Positions 56,446 to 64,000 of a stretch of 64,000 bases of DNA are shown piece by piece. The stretch spans positions 62,001 to 126,000 of the forward strand of contig JAJEEE010000037.1 in the NCBI GenBank assembly GCA_022821145.1, given 5' to 3'. The first letter of the stretch is position 1; each line of letters starts with the position of its first letter. The translations under genes were made by a program, and so were the position numbers. The notes under the pieces are model-generated. The model did not search any database. It was not told the origin of the DNA and saw nothing but the letters and a program-made list of their open reading frames with translations. This stretch comes from Acidobacteriota bacterium (GTDB lineage: Bacteria > Acidobacteriota > Terriglobia > 20CM-2-55-15).

Positions 56446-57393
56446 TCAGATGTCCAACGTCCGCCCGACGCCGCGCTCGCGCGCCCGCTCGTAGACCAGC
56501 GCTCCCAGCGCGACGTCCTCCAGGCCGACGCCCTGCGATTTGAAGAACGTGATCTCGTCATCGGACTGCCGTCCGCCGTAACCGTGGATCACGTCCTTCA
56601 ACTCGACGACCTCGTCCCAGTGGCGGCGTCCGTGTCCGAGTGCAGCGATCAGCTCGCCGCCCTCGATCCGGGCCTGCTCGATGGAATCGACGACCAGGCG
56701 GTCCGACCGGAACAGCGTTTCGGAATCGACCTCGCGGCGCAGGATCATGTTGCCGCCCGCCGCGTTGACATGCGCGCCCGGCGACAGCCACTTGCCGAAG
56801 AGGACGGGTTGACGGCTGCCGGTGATCGTCGTGACGAGCCGGCTGCCGCGGACCGCGTCCTCGGGCGAGGCGGCGGCCTCCAGGCGGGGCCGGACCCGCG
56901 GGCCCATCTCCCGGATGAACGCGCGGGCGCGTTCCGGGGTCCGGTTGACGATCCACACCGTCTCCAACTCGCGCGCCGCGTCCATCGCCAGCAATTGGCT
57001 CCGGGCCTGCCAACCGGCGCCGAACAGGGTGGCCGTACGGACATCGCGGCGCGCCAGCAGGCGCGTCGCCAGCCCGGTCGCCGCACCCGTCCGGATCTGA
57101 CCCAGCACGTTGGCCTGCATCAGGGCCAGCAGATCGGCCGTCCCCGCGTCGTACAGGCAGAAATGGAAGCGGGGCTTCCCCTTCCCCGTCGCGTAGGTCT
57201 TGTAGCCGAAGTACCCGGGAATCGCGCCGGCCAGCATGTGCAGGAAGACGTTCTCCGTACCCAGGCGCCGCCGGGGCAACGTGGTGGCCCCCCCTTGCGC
57301 CTGTTTGCGAAACGCCGCTTCGAGAACGTCGATGGTCTCGGCCACCGACACGAGGCCGGCGACGTCGTCTTCGGCCAGAAACAGAGGGCTCAT
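56446..57393 (-). CDS. Ornithine cyclodeaminase/mu-crystallin family protein
   Basis: 315 aa. GYKTYATG, GQIRTGAATGLATRLLA and the NAD(P) motif ATLFGAGWQARSQL are family signatures, with INAAG-like HVNAAGGNM later. Members are ornithine cyclodeaminases, alanine dehydrogenases or ketimine reductases. The exact substrate cannot be told. The ATG overlaps the rpiA stop (ATGA), so the two are co-translated. Confidence 0.88.
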   Translation of the reverse strand: MSPLFLAEDDVAGLVSVAETIDVLEAAFRKQAQGGATTLPRRRLGTENVFLHMLAGAIPGYFGYKTYATGKGKPRFHFCLYDAGTADLLALMQANVLGQIRTGAATGLATRLLARRDVRTATLFGAGWQARSQLLAMDAARELETVWIVNRTPERARAFIREMGPRVRPRLEAAASPEDAVRGSRLVTTITGSRQPVLFGKWLSPGAHVNAAGGNMILRREVDSETLFRSDRLVVDSIEQARIEGGELIAALGHGRRHWDEVVELKDVIHGYGGRQSDDEITFFKSQGVGLEDVALGALVYERARERGVGRTLDI

Positions 57394-58070
57394 GAAGATC
57401 GCTCCATGGATCGAACGCCGGACGCGCCGGCGACGATCACCCGGTCGGCCATGCCCGAGAACAGACCCGAGTCCACCAGGCCGGTGACGCTCTTCAACTC
57501 GCGTTCCAGCGCGGCCGCATCGTCGATCGGCTCGACATGCCAGTCCACGACGTGGTTGCCGTTGTCCGACACGAAGGGCTCGCCGTCGACGCGCCGGAGC
57601 CGGGGCTCGCCCCCGATCGCGCGCAGCCGGCGGGACACGACGTCGGACGCGAACGGCACGACCTCCACGGGAATCGGCGACCGCGTTCCCAGCCGATCGA
57701 CGATCTTGCTGTCGTCCACGACGATCACGAACCGCTCCGACGCCCGCGCGACGACCTTCTCGCGGACCAGGGCGCCGCCCAGCCCCTTGGTCAGGTCCAG
57801 TTGCGGCGACACCTCGTCGGCGCCGTCGACGGTCAGATCGAGCGACGCGACATCCGCGAACGTGACGATCGGCACGCCGACCTCGCGGGCCAGAGCCTCG
57901 GACCGCAGCGAGGTGGCGACGGCCCGGACTTCAAGTCCCTCTCCGACGCGCCGGCCGAGCTCCCGGATGTAGTGCGTCACGGTCGAGCCGGTGCCCAGGC
58001 CGAGCGTCATGCCCGCCCTCACCTCGTCCAGGGCGGCCACCGCCGCGCGGTACTTGAGCGAATCGTTCAT
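57390..58070 (-). CDS. rpiA: Ribose-5-phosphate isomerase A
   Basis: 226 aa. LGTGSTVTHYI, TVDGADEVSPQLDLTKGLGGALVREKVVA and the VVDDSKIV region are the conserved RpiA motifs. It interconverts ribose-5-phosphate and ribulose-5-phosphate. Upstream of the cyclodeaminase and overlapping it by four bases. Confidence 0.96.
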   Translation of the reverse strand: MNDSLKYRAAVAALDEVRAGMTLGLGTGSTVTHYIRELGRRVGEGLEVRAVATSLRSEALAREVGVPIVTFADVASLDLTVDGADEVSPQLDLTKGLGGALVREKVVARASERFVIVVDDSKIVDRLGTRSPIPVEVVPFASDVVSRRLRAIGGEPRLRRVDGEPFVSDNGNHVVDWHVEPIDDAAALERELKSVTGLVDSGLFSGMADRVIVAGASGVRSMERSS

Positions 58071-58142
58071 GGAAGGTCCCGATGAGCCCGCGTCCGCGTT
58101 CCGTCCAGGTCCGGAGTGATGGCGTCGAACATGCTGCGAGTG

Positions 58143-58694
58143 TCAGTGCGAGCTGCGTCCGATCAGGTTGAGGAACTCGTTTCGCGTATTCTGGTTTTCC
58201 TTGAATATCCCGAGCATGGAGCTGGTCACGGCGACGGAGTTCTGCTTCTCGACGCCGCGCATGATCATGCACAGGTGCCGAGCCTCGATGACGACGGCCA
58301 CGCCCCGGGGGCGGATCTTCCGGTCGAGCGTCTCGGCGATCTGCAGCGTGAGGCGCTCCTGCACCTGGAGCCGACGGGCATACATGTCCACCAGCCGCGG
58401 AATCTTGCTCAACCCGACCACCTTGTCGGTCGGAAGGTAGGCCACGTGGCACTTCCCGAAGAACGGGATCATGTGGTGCTCGCACAGGCTGAACACCTCG
58501 ATGTCCTTGACGATGACCATCTCGTCGTGCTCGACGTCGAAGAGAGCGCCGTTGAGTATGGAGTCCGCGTCCAGCGAGTAGCCGCTCGTGAGGTAGCGCA
58601 GCGAGCTTTCGACGCGCTCGGGCGTGCGGGCCAGCCCGTCGCGCGACGGGTTCTCGCCCAACTCGCGCAGTATCGTGCGGATCTCGTCGATCAC
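58143..58694 (-). CDS. folE: GTP cyclohydrolase I
   Basis: 183 aa. [18 protein letters not shown] provides the zinc Cys and His; [21 protein letters not shown] and [16 protein letters not shown] complete the active site. It converts GTP to dihydroneopterin triphosphate for folate; the same product feeds the queuosine route whose queE and queC lie at the start of the window. GTG start with GGGAGG five bases before. Confidence 0.96.
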   Translation of the reverse strand: MIDEIRTILRELGENPSRDGLARTPERVESSLRYLTSGYSLDADSILNGALFDVEHDEMVIVKDIEVFSLCEHHMIPFFGKCHVAYLPTDKVVGLSKIPRLVDMYARRLQVQERLTLQIAETLDRKIRPRGVAVVIEARHLCMIMRGVEKQNSVAVTSSMLGIFKENQNTRNEFLNLIGRSSH

Positions 58695-58794
58695 CCCAGC
58701 CTCCCCGGGAGCCCGTAGATATTAATGGGAAGGGCGGGAGCCGGACAAGCGGCCGTCTTCCCAACGCCGAACCCCGTATGCTATTAGAATCCGT

Positions 58795-59151
58795 ATGCCG
58801 ATCTACGAGTACCGCTGCGGAAAGTGCGACGCGGTCATCGAAAGAATCCAGAAGTTCTCGGACGCGCCGCTCGCGCAGCACGACGGCTGCGGCGGCGCGC
58901 TGACCAAGCTCATCTCCCAATCCTCGTTCCAGTTGAAAGGCTCGGGTTGGTACGTGACCGACTACGCCGGCAAGGGCAAGTCCCAGGAGGGCGGCAACGG
59001 GGACAAGCCGGAAACCGGCGAGAAGGGCGACAAGAAGGAAGCGAAGGAATCCGGCGGCAAGTCCGAGGGCGATTCCAAACCGGCCGCCGGAACCGAAGGC
59101 TCCAAGCCGGAGCGTTCGAAGGCGTCCGGCGGCGGAGCCGCCAAGAAGTGA
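58795..59151 (+). CDS. FmdB-like zinc ribbon protein
   Basis: 118 aa. N-terminal MPIYEYRCGKCDAV and CGG form the FmdB/CxxC zinc ribbon. The C-terminal ~60 residues are a low-complexity tail of Lys, Glu, Gly and Ser, probably disordered. TAGAAT lies four bases before the ATG and TATGCT twelve bases before, suggesting a leaderless or very short leader transcript. The stop overlaps the nth start (GTGA). Confidence 0.88.
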   Translation: MPIYEYRCGKCDAVIERIQKFSDAPLAQHDGCGGALTKLISQSSFQLKGSGWYVTDYAGKGKSQEGGNGDKPETGEKGDKKEAKESGGKSEGDSKPAAGTEGSKPERSKASGGGAAKK

Positions 59152-59786
59152 CCCGCCACCGCCGGCTCGACCGGATCGTCCAGGCTCTGGAAGCGACCTA
59201 CCCGGACGCCCGCTGCGCCCTGAACTTCAAGACGCCGTTGCAGCTCCTGGTGGCCACGATCCTCTCGGCCCAGAGCACCGACAAGCTCGTCAACACGGTG
59301 ACGCCCGCGCTGTTCCGGAAATACCGGTCCGCGCGCGCCTTCGCCCGCTCCGACCCCGCCGAGCTGGAAACCATGGTCCACTCGACCGGGTTCTTCCGCA
59401 ACAAGTCCAAGAACATCCGCGCCGCCTGCGCCATCATCGACACGAAACACCGGGGCCGCGTGCCCGACGACATGGACGCGTTGCTCACCCTGCCGGGCGT
59501 CGCCCGGAAGACCGCCAACGTGGTGCTGGGCACGGCGTTCGAGAAAGCCGAGGGCGTGGTCGTCGACACGCACGTCAAGCGGCTGTCCAAGCGGCTGGGC
59601 TTCTCGAAAGAGACCGATCCGGAAAAGATCGAGCGCGACATGATGAAGAAGGTGCCGCGGGACAAGTGGATCGCGATCGCGCACATGCTGACCCACCACG
59701 GACGCGGCCCGTGCAAGGCGCGCAAGCCCGACTGCGGAAGCTGCACGCTCGCCGACCTGTGCGAGTCGGAAGACAAGCGCGTGTGA
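59148..59786 (+). CDS. nth: Endonuclease III
   Basis: 212 aa. Helix-hairpin-helix LPGVARKTANVVL with the catalytic lysine, VVDTHVKRLSKRLG with the catalytic Asp, and the [4Fe-4S] site CKARKPDCGSCTLADLC (CX6CX2CX5C). It excises oxidised pyrimidines. The GTG at 59148 overlaps the preceding stop. Confidence 0.96.
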   Translation: MTRHRRLDRIVQALEATYPDARCALNFKTPLQLLVATILSAQSTDKLVNTVTPALFRKYRSARAFARSDPAELETMVHSTGFFRNKSKNIRAACAIIDTKHRGRVPDDMDALLTLPGVARKTANVVLGTAFEKAEGVVVDTHVKRLSKRLGFSKETDPEKIERDMMKKVPRDKWIAIAHMLTHHGRGPCKARKPDCGSCTLADLCESEDKRV

Positions 59787-59813
59787 CGGCCGCTCCCGTT
59801 GAGGCCGGACGCC

Positions 59814-60080
59814 ATGTCGGAAGCCCTGGATAAGGTCCGCGGCGAGCTGGACGGCTACGCGCACCCCTTCTTCGAGTTTTCGGCCGAGGAGGCCGGCGAC
59901 GGCGTCGAGGTCCGCGTCCGCTCGAAGATGCCGGGGGTACACACGCCCGAGTACCGCTTCACGCTGACCCGGAGGGAGGTCGACCATTCCCGGTTTCGAT
60001 GGAGCTTCCAGGGGCTTCTCTACGGGAACCTCAACGACTACATGGTGGAGCTCTTCACCCGGAACCCAGGGGACCCGTAG
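59814..60080 (+). CDS. Small hypothetical protein after nth
   Basis: 88 aa. Alternating beta-strand pattern (GDGVEVRVRSKMPGVHTPEYRFTLT) followed by FRWSFQGLLYGNLNDYMVELF. No recognised domain. Codon use matches the neighbours. Probably co-transcribed with nth (27-base gap). Confidence 0.7.
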   Translation: MSEALDKVRGELDGYAHPFFEFSAEEAGDGVEVRVRSKMPGVHTPEYRFTLTRREVDHSRFRWSFQGLLYGNLNDYMVELFTRNPGDP

Positions 60081-60180
60081 GAAGACGCGTACTCACTGGC
60101 GCGGCGCCGGCGGGCCGCCCGACGGCTTCGAAAGGCGCTGCGCGAGGAATCGCCGGCACGGAACCGGGTTGTGGCGGAAG

Positions 60181-60196
60181 CGATCGCGTGCGATCG
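60181..60196. promoter_or_regulatory. Palindromic operator upstream of FitA-like gene
   Basis: CGATCGC-GT-GCGATCG: seven-base perfect arms around two bases, 33 bases before the ATG of a ribbon-helix-helix gene. Such antitoxins autoregulate through palindromes of this size. Confidence 0.55.
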
Positions 60197-60228
60197 TCAA
60201 GTCAGCCGCAACCGACCGGAGTTTTTCC

Positions 60229-60462
60229 ATGGCCAGAGTTACGATTCGCGACCTGTCGCCGAAAACGATCGAGCGCCTCCGGCGGCGCGCCGAACAGCGC
60301 GGCTGCAGCCTCGAAGCCCTGGCGCGATCGATCCTGGACCGAGCGGCCGAGGACTTGCCCGAGTTCCCGCATGACCTGATCGCCGTCGTCGAGCCCGGCG
60401 AAGATATCGAGCCGTTCCTCGACAGCCACGATGGTCCGCAAGCGACAGTCGATCTGCCCTGA
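60229..60462 (+). CDS. FitA-like ribbon-helix-helix antitoxin, without toxin
   Basis: 77 aa. MARVTIRDLSPKTIERLRRRA followed by GCSLEALARSILDRAA is the FitA/VapB-type DNA-binding start. The acidic C-terminus would normally cover a PIN toxin. No PIN gene follows: the next 230 bases have none. Likely an orphan antitoxin. Confidence 0.8.
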   Translation: MARVTIRDLSPKTIERLRRRAEQRGCSLEALARSILDRAAEDLPEFPHDLIAVVEPGEDIEPFLDSHDGPQATVDLP

Positions 60463-60636
60463 TCCTGCTGGATATTGGCGATACTGGCGTCCGATTCGGT
60501 TTCGGACATCTCACCCCCGCCTGGCTTCTCTACAGCTTCTCGAATCACTGTCCAAAGAAGTCGTGGGGCGGGGGAGAAACAATCGTCTGGCAACGTCGTG
60601 TGTGCGAAGCAGGAGCGCAAGCGGCGATTGCCAAGT

Positions 60637-60678
60637 GTGCACGGCTAGCGTGATTTTAAACACGTATCTGGCGTGCAC
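60637..60678. promoter_or_regulatory. Nested inverted repeats upstream of VapB-like gene
   Basis: Outer arms GTGCACG (60637-60643) and CGTGCAC (60672-60678) are perfect; inner arms CGTG (60649-60652) and CACG (60661-60664) flank ATTTTAAA, which may be part of the -10 region. It ends 14 bases before the antitoxin start, as in autoregulated toxin-antitoxin operons. Confidence 0.6.
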
Positions 60679-60692
60679 AGAACGGAGGCGTG

Positions 60693-60926
60693 ATGACGCG
60701 ACGTGTCCGCATCACGATGAGCGATGACGCTTGGCGCGTGATCGAGAAGCTGCCGCGCGGCGCTCGAAGCCGGGCGGTCAACTCAGCGATTCTCGACTGG
60801 TCCCGCGCCGCCGCGAGACGGCAGGCAGCCGCCCGGATGGACGCCCTACGGTCACGCCTGCCCGCAGTAGGTACGGACGAGATCGTCGGCTGGATCCGGG
60901 AACAACGGGAACGGGAAGCGCCGTGA
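60693..60926 (+). CDS. VapB-like ribbon-helix-helix antitoxin
   Basis: 77 aa. MTRRVRITMSDDAWRVIEKLPRGARSRAVN resembles VapB/CopG antitoxins; the C-terminal ARMDALRSRLPAVGTDEIVGWIREQRE is the toxin-covering tail. GGAGG precedes the ATG at 60693. The stop overlaps a GTG beginning a VapC-like remnant. Confidence 0.8.
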   Translation: MTRRVRITMSDDAWRVIEKLPRGARSRAVNSAILDWSRAAARRQAAARMDALRSRLPAVGTDEIVGWIREQREREAP

Positions 60927-60973
60927 CCGTCGCGTCCGTCGTCATGAACGCGGTCATAGCGCCAAACCAAACC
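60923..60973 (+). pseudogene. VapC PIN toxin remnant
   Basis: From the GTG that overlaps the antitoxin stop (GTGA), the frame reads VTVASVVMNAVIAP. Intact VapC toxins start like MTVVVDASVVMNALL. The stretch with the first catalytic Asp is missing, and after about 17 codons the sequence runs into the convergent amidohydrolase end. A short match, so tentative. Confidence 0.4.
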
Positions 60974-60978
60974 AACCC

Positions 60979-62457
60979 CTACCGAATCGACGCCGGGGCG
61001 CGCTGGCCTTCGGGCAGGAGCGTCGTGAAGGTCCGCGGCCCACGGATCTCCTGGAAGTCGTCCTCGGCCCGCTCGATCAACTCCGGCGACGCGAACAGGT
61101 CGAGCGCCGTTCCGGCCAATGTCTTGGCCGCGACGAACATCCCCTTCTCGCCGATGGACATCCCCGTGCAGGCAACGACCTGCCAACTGTGGATGGGGGC
61201 GCCGTACGTATAGGACGCCACCTGCAGGGCCCCGACCGGCACGAACCAGGCGATCTCGCCGACATCGGTCGAGGCCGGCACCAGGCCCGGCTCGTCCGGC
61301 AGCGGTTCGATGACTTCCGACAGCGCGCGGTCGAATTCCCCGTCGAGCGGCGCCTGCGTCAGCCGGGCGAACTCCTTCTCGGCGTCGGTGAACCGCGGCG
61401 GCCCCACCCGCACCAGATTCTCGTGGATCAACTCCGCGAGCGTGCGGTTCGGCAGCACCTCGTGGATGTCGGCGTCCACCTGCACGGCCGACAGTTCCGT
61501 CCGCGTCATCAGCGCCGCCCCCTGCGCGATCTCGTTCATCCAGGCGAAATAGTTCTCGACGTCCTCGTGCCGGTCGGCGCGGATGTAGTACCAGACCTCG
61601 GCAGTGGGCGGCACGACGTTGGGTTGTCCGCCGCCGTCGGTGATGACGTAGTGAATGCGGGCGTCTTCGCGGATGTGCTCGCGCATGTAGTTGACGCCGG
61701 TCGTCATCAGCTCCACGGCGTCCAGGGCGCTCCGGCCCTGCTCGGGCGCCATCGATGCGTGAGAGGCCACGCCCCGGAAGCGGAACTTGACGGACGCCAG
61801 GGCCTTGGTGAATGCGAAATCCGACGTGGTCACGTCCATGGCGTGCCAGGTCAGTACGACGTCGTCCGCCTTGAAGTAGCCGTCCCGCGCCATGTAGGTC
61901 TTGCCGATGCCGGTCTCCTCGGCCGGGGTGCCGTAGAGCCGGATCGTGCCCGGCAGGTTGCCGGCCTCCAGCACCTGCTTGACGGCGATGGCGGCCGCCG
62001 TGCTGCCCGTGCCGAACACGCTGTGCCCGCACCCGTGCCCCGCCAACACGTCCGGACGCGGCTGGATGCGGGGGACCGCGTCCTGCGAGAGGCCGGGCAA
62101 CGCGTCGTACTCGGCCAGCAGCCCCACGACCGGGCCGCCGGTTCCGTAGGAGGCGACGAACGCGGTCGGCATCCCGGCCACTCCGGTGTCGACCGTGAAC
62201 CCGTTCCGGCGGAGCCAATCGACCAGCGCGGCCGCGGAGCGCGTCTCCTGGAGGCCGACTTCCGCGTAGCTCCAGATGTTGCGGTTGATGGCCCGCATGT
62301 CGTCGGCGTTGGCGTCGATCCAGTCCGAGGCCGCGCGCTTGGCTTCAGCGACGCCGTCGGCGTCCGGAAGCTGGGCGGCGGCGCCCACGGCGAGGGCGGC
62401 GGCTAGGCCCATGGGGACAACGACACGCATATGGAGCGGAAATCGTGATGGCAGCAT
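60979..62457 (-). CDS. M20 family amidohydrolase, AbgB-like
   Basis: 492 aa. A signal-peptide-like start (LHMRVVVPMGLAAALAVGAAAQ) precedes a di-zinc M20 peptidase: LLAEYDALPG, AGHGCGHSVFGTGS, YGTPAEETGIGK, TWHAMD and the lid-domain GVASHASMAPEQGRSALDA. Closest in pattern to aminobenzoyl-glutamate utilisation protein B. Probably an exported amide hydrolase. ATG at 62457 chosen; a second at 62430 is possible. Confidence 0.87.
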   Translation of the reverse strand: MLPSRFPLHMRVVVPMGLAAALAVGAAAQLPDADGVAEAKRAASDWIDANADDMRAINRNIWSYAEVGLQETRSAAALVDWLRRNGFTVDTGVAGMPTAFVASYGTGGPVVGLLAEYDALPGLSQDAVPRIQPRPDVLAGHGCGHSVFGTGSTAAAIAVKQVLEAGNLPGTIRLYGTPAEETGIGKTYMARDGYFKADDVVLTWHAMDVTTSDFAFTKALASVKFRFRGVASHASMAPEQGRSALDAVELMTTGVNYMREHIREDARIHYVITDGGGQPNVVPPTAEVWYYIRADRHEDVENYFAWMNEIAQGAALMTRTELSAVQVDADIHEVLPNRTLAELIHENLVRVGPPRFTDAEKEFARLTQAPLDGEFDRALSEVIEPLPDEPGLVPASTDVGEIAWFVPVGALQVASYTYGAPIHSWQVVACTGMSIGEKGMFVAAKTLAGTALDLFASPELIERAEDDFQEIRGPRTFTTLLPEGQRAPASIR

Positions 62458-62801
62458 GTATACAGACCCCCGTTCGTGGATTCTAGCCGACTTTCCCGAG
62501 TAGTGCGGCCACGGGCTCGCGGACGTGGTTTCAGTGGAACTTGGACCGCTTCGGCGACTCTTTTGCTCTCTTTTCTCCCGCGCCATCACGAAAACGCGTA
62601 TCACCGACTTCGATTCTGATGGGCTGTGTAAAGGCGGAACGCACCGGTTGCTGAGGATAGAAAGTATTGTTATGGATTCTAATCTAGGAATGGAATTCAA
62701 TCATGTTCTGATGTGTTCCGGACACAGTGCGGCCTCCGGTGTTTCCGAGCGGAGCGGGACCATCGAGACCGCCGGAACCGTTGATTCCGAAGGCAAGGTT
62801 G
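62458..62801. other. 344-base non-coding stretch, locally AT-rich
   Basis: No convincing gene on either strand. The part from about 62620 to 62720 is clearly richer in A and T than the surroundings. It holds an imperfect palindrome TGTGTTCCGGACACA (62712-62726) centred on TCCGGA. It probably carries the promoters of the two flanking divergent genes. Confidence 0.5.
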
Positions 62802-63236
62802 ATGAAGAACGCAGATCGGATTCGATCGCACGTGGTCGAGCGCTACATCGATCCGGCGCGAAGCCGCGGTGAGGAGACGATCACCGTAGTGGCGGGAGCC
62901 GTGCTCCGGGAAATGGAATTGCGCGGCGATTACGCGCCCAGCGTGTGTTCCGCGCTGCGAGCCAGGAAGTTCTGCACGGAGAACGACCTTGTCTTGATCC
63001 GGGAGGTCGGGGCGAAGTCGAAACAGAGCACCGCGACGGCGTTCACGTATCGACTTCCCACGAGTTCAACGGCCGGCCGCGCTGGGCGAAGCGCAATCTG
63101 GGACCTGCTGGGGGTAGGCGAGGCGACGTTCGCCGCGCTCGGAGGAGGCGAGCGGTGGCTGACACGAGAACGAGCGGCGTTCGTCCGGTCCGCGGCCGAC
63201 CGCAAGCCGATCGGTCGGCAAGGCAGCGCAAAGTGA
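62802..63236 (+). CDS. Hypothetical protein, winged-helix-like
   Basis: 144 aa. MKNADRIRSHVVERYIDPARSRGEETI, then AGAVLREMELRGDYAPSVCSALRARKFCTENDLVLI, looks like a small helical DNA-binding module, but I do not recognise the family. AAGG lies seven bases before the ATG. Next to an NYN nuclease gene in accessory-looking DNA. Confidence 0.6.
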   Translation: MKNADRIRSHVVERYIDPARSRGEETITVVAGAVLREMELRGDYAPSVCSALRARKFCTENDLVLIREVGAKSKQSTATAFTYRLPTSSTAGRAGRSAIWDLLGVGEATFAALGGGERWLTRERAAFVRSAADRKPIGRQGSAK

Positions 63237-63452
63237 GTTGACGAATCTACTGGGACGCCGTGTTTTTCATCTACTGGATCGAGAACCATCCGACGCACGT
63301 CGAGCGGATCAAGAGGCTATTGACGCGGATGGAGCTGCGCGGTTCGCGTATCGCGAGACGGATGGTGTCGGATGGGCGCGACGGCGATAGTCGACTGCTC
63401 TGCTTGCACCCGGGTCGCCCGGTGGTTGACAATCCCGGGGAGAGGACTTGGC

Positions 63453-64000
63453 ATGGATGGCGTGTTCGTCTATTGGGACAACTCCAACATCTTTCACGAA
63501 GCGCAACGCTTCGCTCTCGAACGCGACGAAGGTCCCCACGCCCGCTACCGCGTGCGAATCAACTTCGAGAACATTCTGCGGTTGGCGCAGGCCGATCGGC
63601 CGCTCAAGAAGGCCTTGGCCGTGGGGTCCGTCCCGCCGGAGCTGCGGCAATTGTGGAACCGGCTGGACAATCTGGGCGTGGACGTCAGGCTGTTCGACCG
63701 CGGGGAACCCGGCCGCGGCGAGCAGAACATGCCCGATCGCGTTCTACAGTTGCGGATGCTCGAGGACGCGCTCGACTACAACGGCGACCCCGGAATCGCG
63801 ACGCTGCTGACGGGAGATGGCGCCGGGTATCAGGAAGGCGCCGGCTTTCACAGCACGTTGGAGCGCATGCACAACCGCGGCTGGCGAGTCGAGATCCTCT
63901 CGTGGGCGCATTCCTGCAACCAGCGGATGCGCCGCTGGGCCGAGGAGCATGGAATCTTCGTGCCGCTGGACGACTTTTACGAATCGATCACCTTCATGGA
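63453..64000 (+). CDS. NYN/PIN-like domain nuclease (3' truncated by window)
   Basis: At least 182 residues in the window; the stop is outside. VFVYWDNSNIFHEA has the first acidic residue and Asn of NYN domains; LLTGDGAGYQEGAGF matches the GDGDF-type motif with one Asp changed to Ala, and RGWRVEILSW follows. GAGAGGA precedes the ATG. NYN proteins are RNases or structure-specific nucleases, some in defence loci. TTGACA lies upstream near 63425. Confidence 0.8.
   Translation, partial: MDGVFVYWDNSNIFHEAQRFALERDEGPHARYRVRINFENILRLAQADRPLKKALAVGSVPPELRQLWNRLDNLGVDVRLFDRGEPGRGEQNMPDRVLQLRMLEDALDYNGDPGIATLLTGDGAGYQEGAGFHSTLERMHNRGWRVEILSWAHSCNQRMRRWAEEHGIFVPLDDFYESITFM

Noticed and set aside
62525-62872. 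Plus-strand open frame between the amidohydrolase and the 144-aa gene
   Set aside because: Overlaps the better-supported gene in another frame, and its composition looks like non-coding DNA.

Overview
The window is GC-rich bacterial DNA, tightly packed with genes. It looks like a chromosome segment of an Acidobacteriota-type organism. The grounds are an Oar-like TonB-dependent receptor with an N-terminal carboxypeptidase-regulatory domain, an N-acetylornithine-type arginine operon, a near-complete dcw cluster and the overall gene mix. That placement is inference; there is no rRNA, and I see no tRNA, CRISPR array, insertion sequence or phage integrase.

Layout. 1-8.4 kb: housekeeping genes on the plus strand (queE, queC, TPR and YHS proteins, htpG, an atypical serS, a SurA-N/DsbA fusion, phzF family). 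8.5-16.8 kb: a minus-strand arginine operon read argB-argH-argG-DUF1611-argC-argD-argF', ending in a UPF0175 protein, with argR divergent and two tandem ARG-box-like sites between them. The carbamoyltransferase is of the N-acetylornithine type. 17.5-19.3 kb: a MoxR ATPase and a small class III cyclase-like protein. 19.3-35.7 kb: the dcw cluster, read mraZ-rsmH-ftsL-ftsI-murE-murF-mraY-murD-ftsW-murG-murC-ftsQ-ftsA-ftsZ, without murB or ddl. In front of mraZ is a textbook promoter with three GTGG repeats at exactly 10-bp spacing, the expected MraZ operator.

35.7-49.3 kb: mixed genes (ychF, a DksA-like zinc finger, a CDGSH protein, a rhodanese, an IlvD-like protein, rnhB, DUF4416, a citrate-synthase-like lyase, HIT, a sodium symporter with a small membrane partner, MATE, a ferredoxin). 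The rhodanese gene is the most striking item. An in-frame TGA stands exactly where the catalytic cysteine should be, the frame stays open through a normal rhodanese C-terminus, and a 17-nt hairpin with loop GUC follows at the position expected of a bacterial SECIS element. It is a strong candidate for a secreted selenocysteine rhodanese.

49.6-51.4 kb: a decaying patch holding a PD-(D/E)XK nuclease-like gene broken by a TAA codon and a frameshifted carboxypeptidase-regulatory protein. 51.4-60.1 kb: the TonB receptor, serA, Rieske, ornithine cyclodeaminase, rpiA, folE, an FmdB-like protein, nth and a small unknown. 60.2-64 kb: accessory material, namely two ribbon-helix-helix antitoxin genes each preceded by an inverted-repeat operator (one followed by a stump of a VapC toxin), an AbgB-like M20 amidohydrolase, an unknown 144-residue protein, and an NYN-domain nuclease cut by the window end.

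Many neighbouring genes overlap by ATGA, GTGA or TGATG, so translational coupling appears common here.
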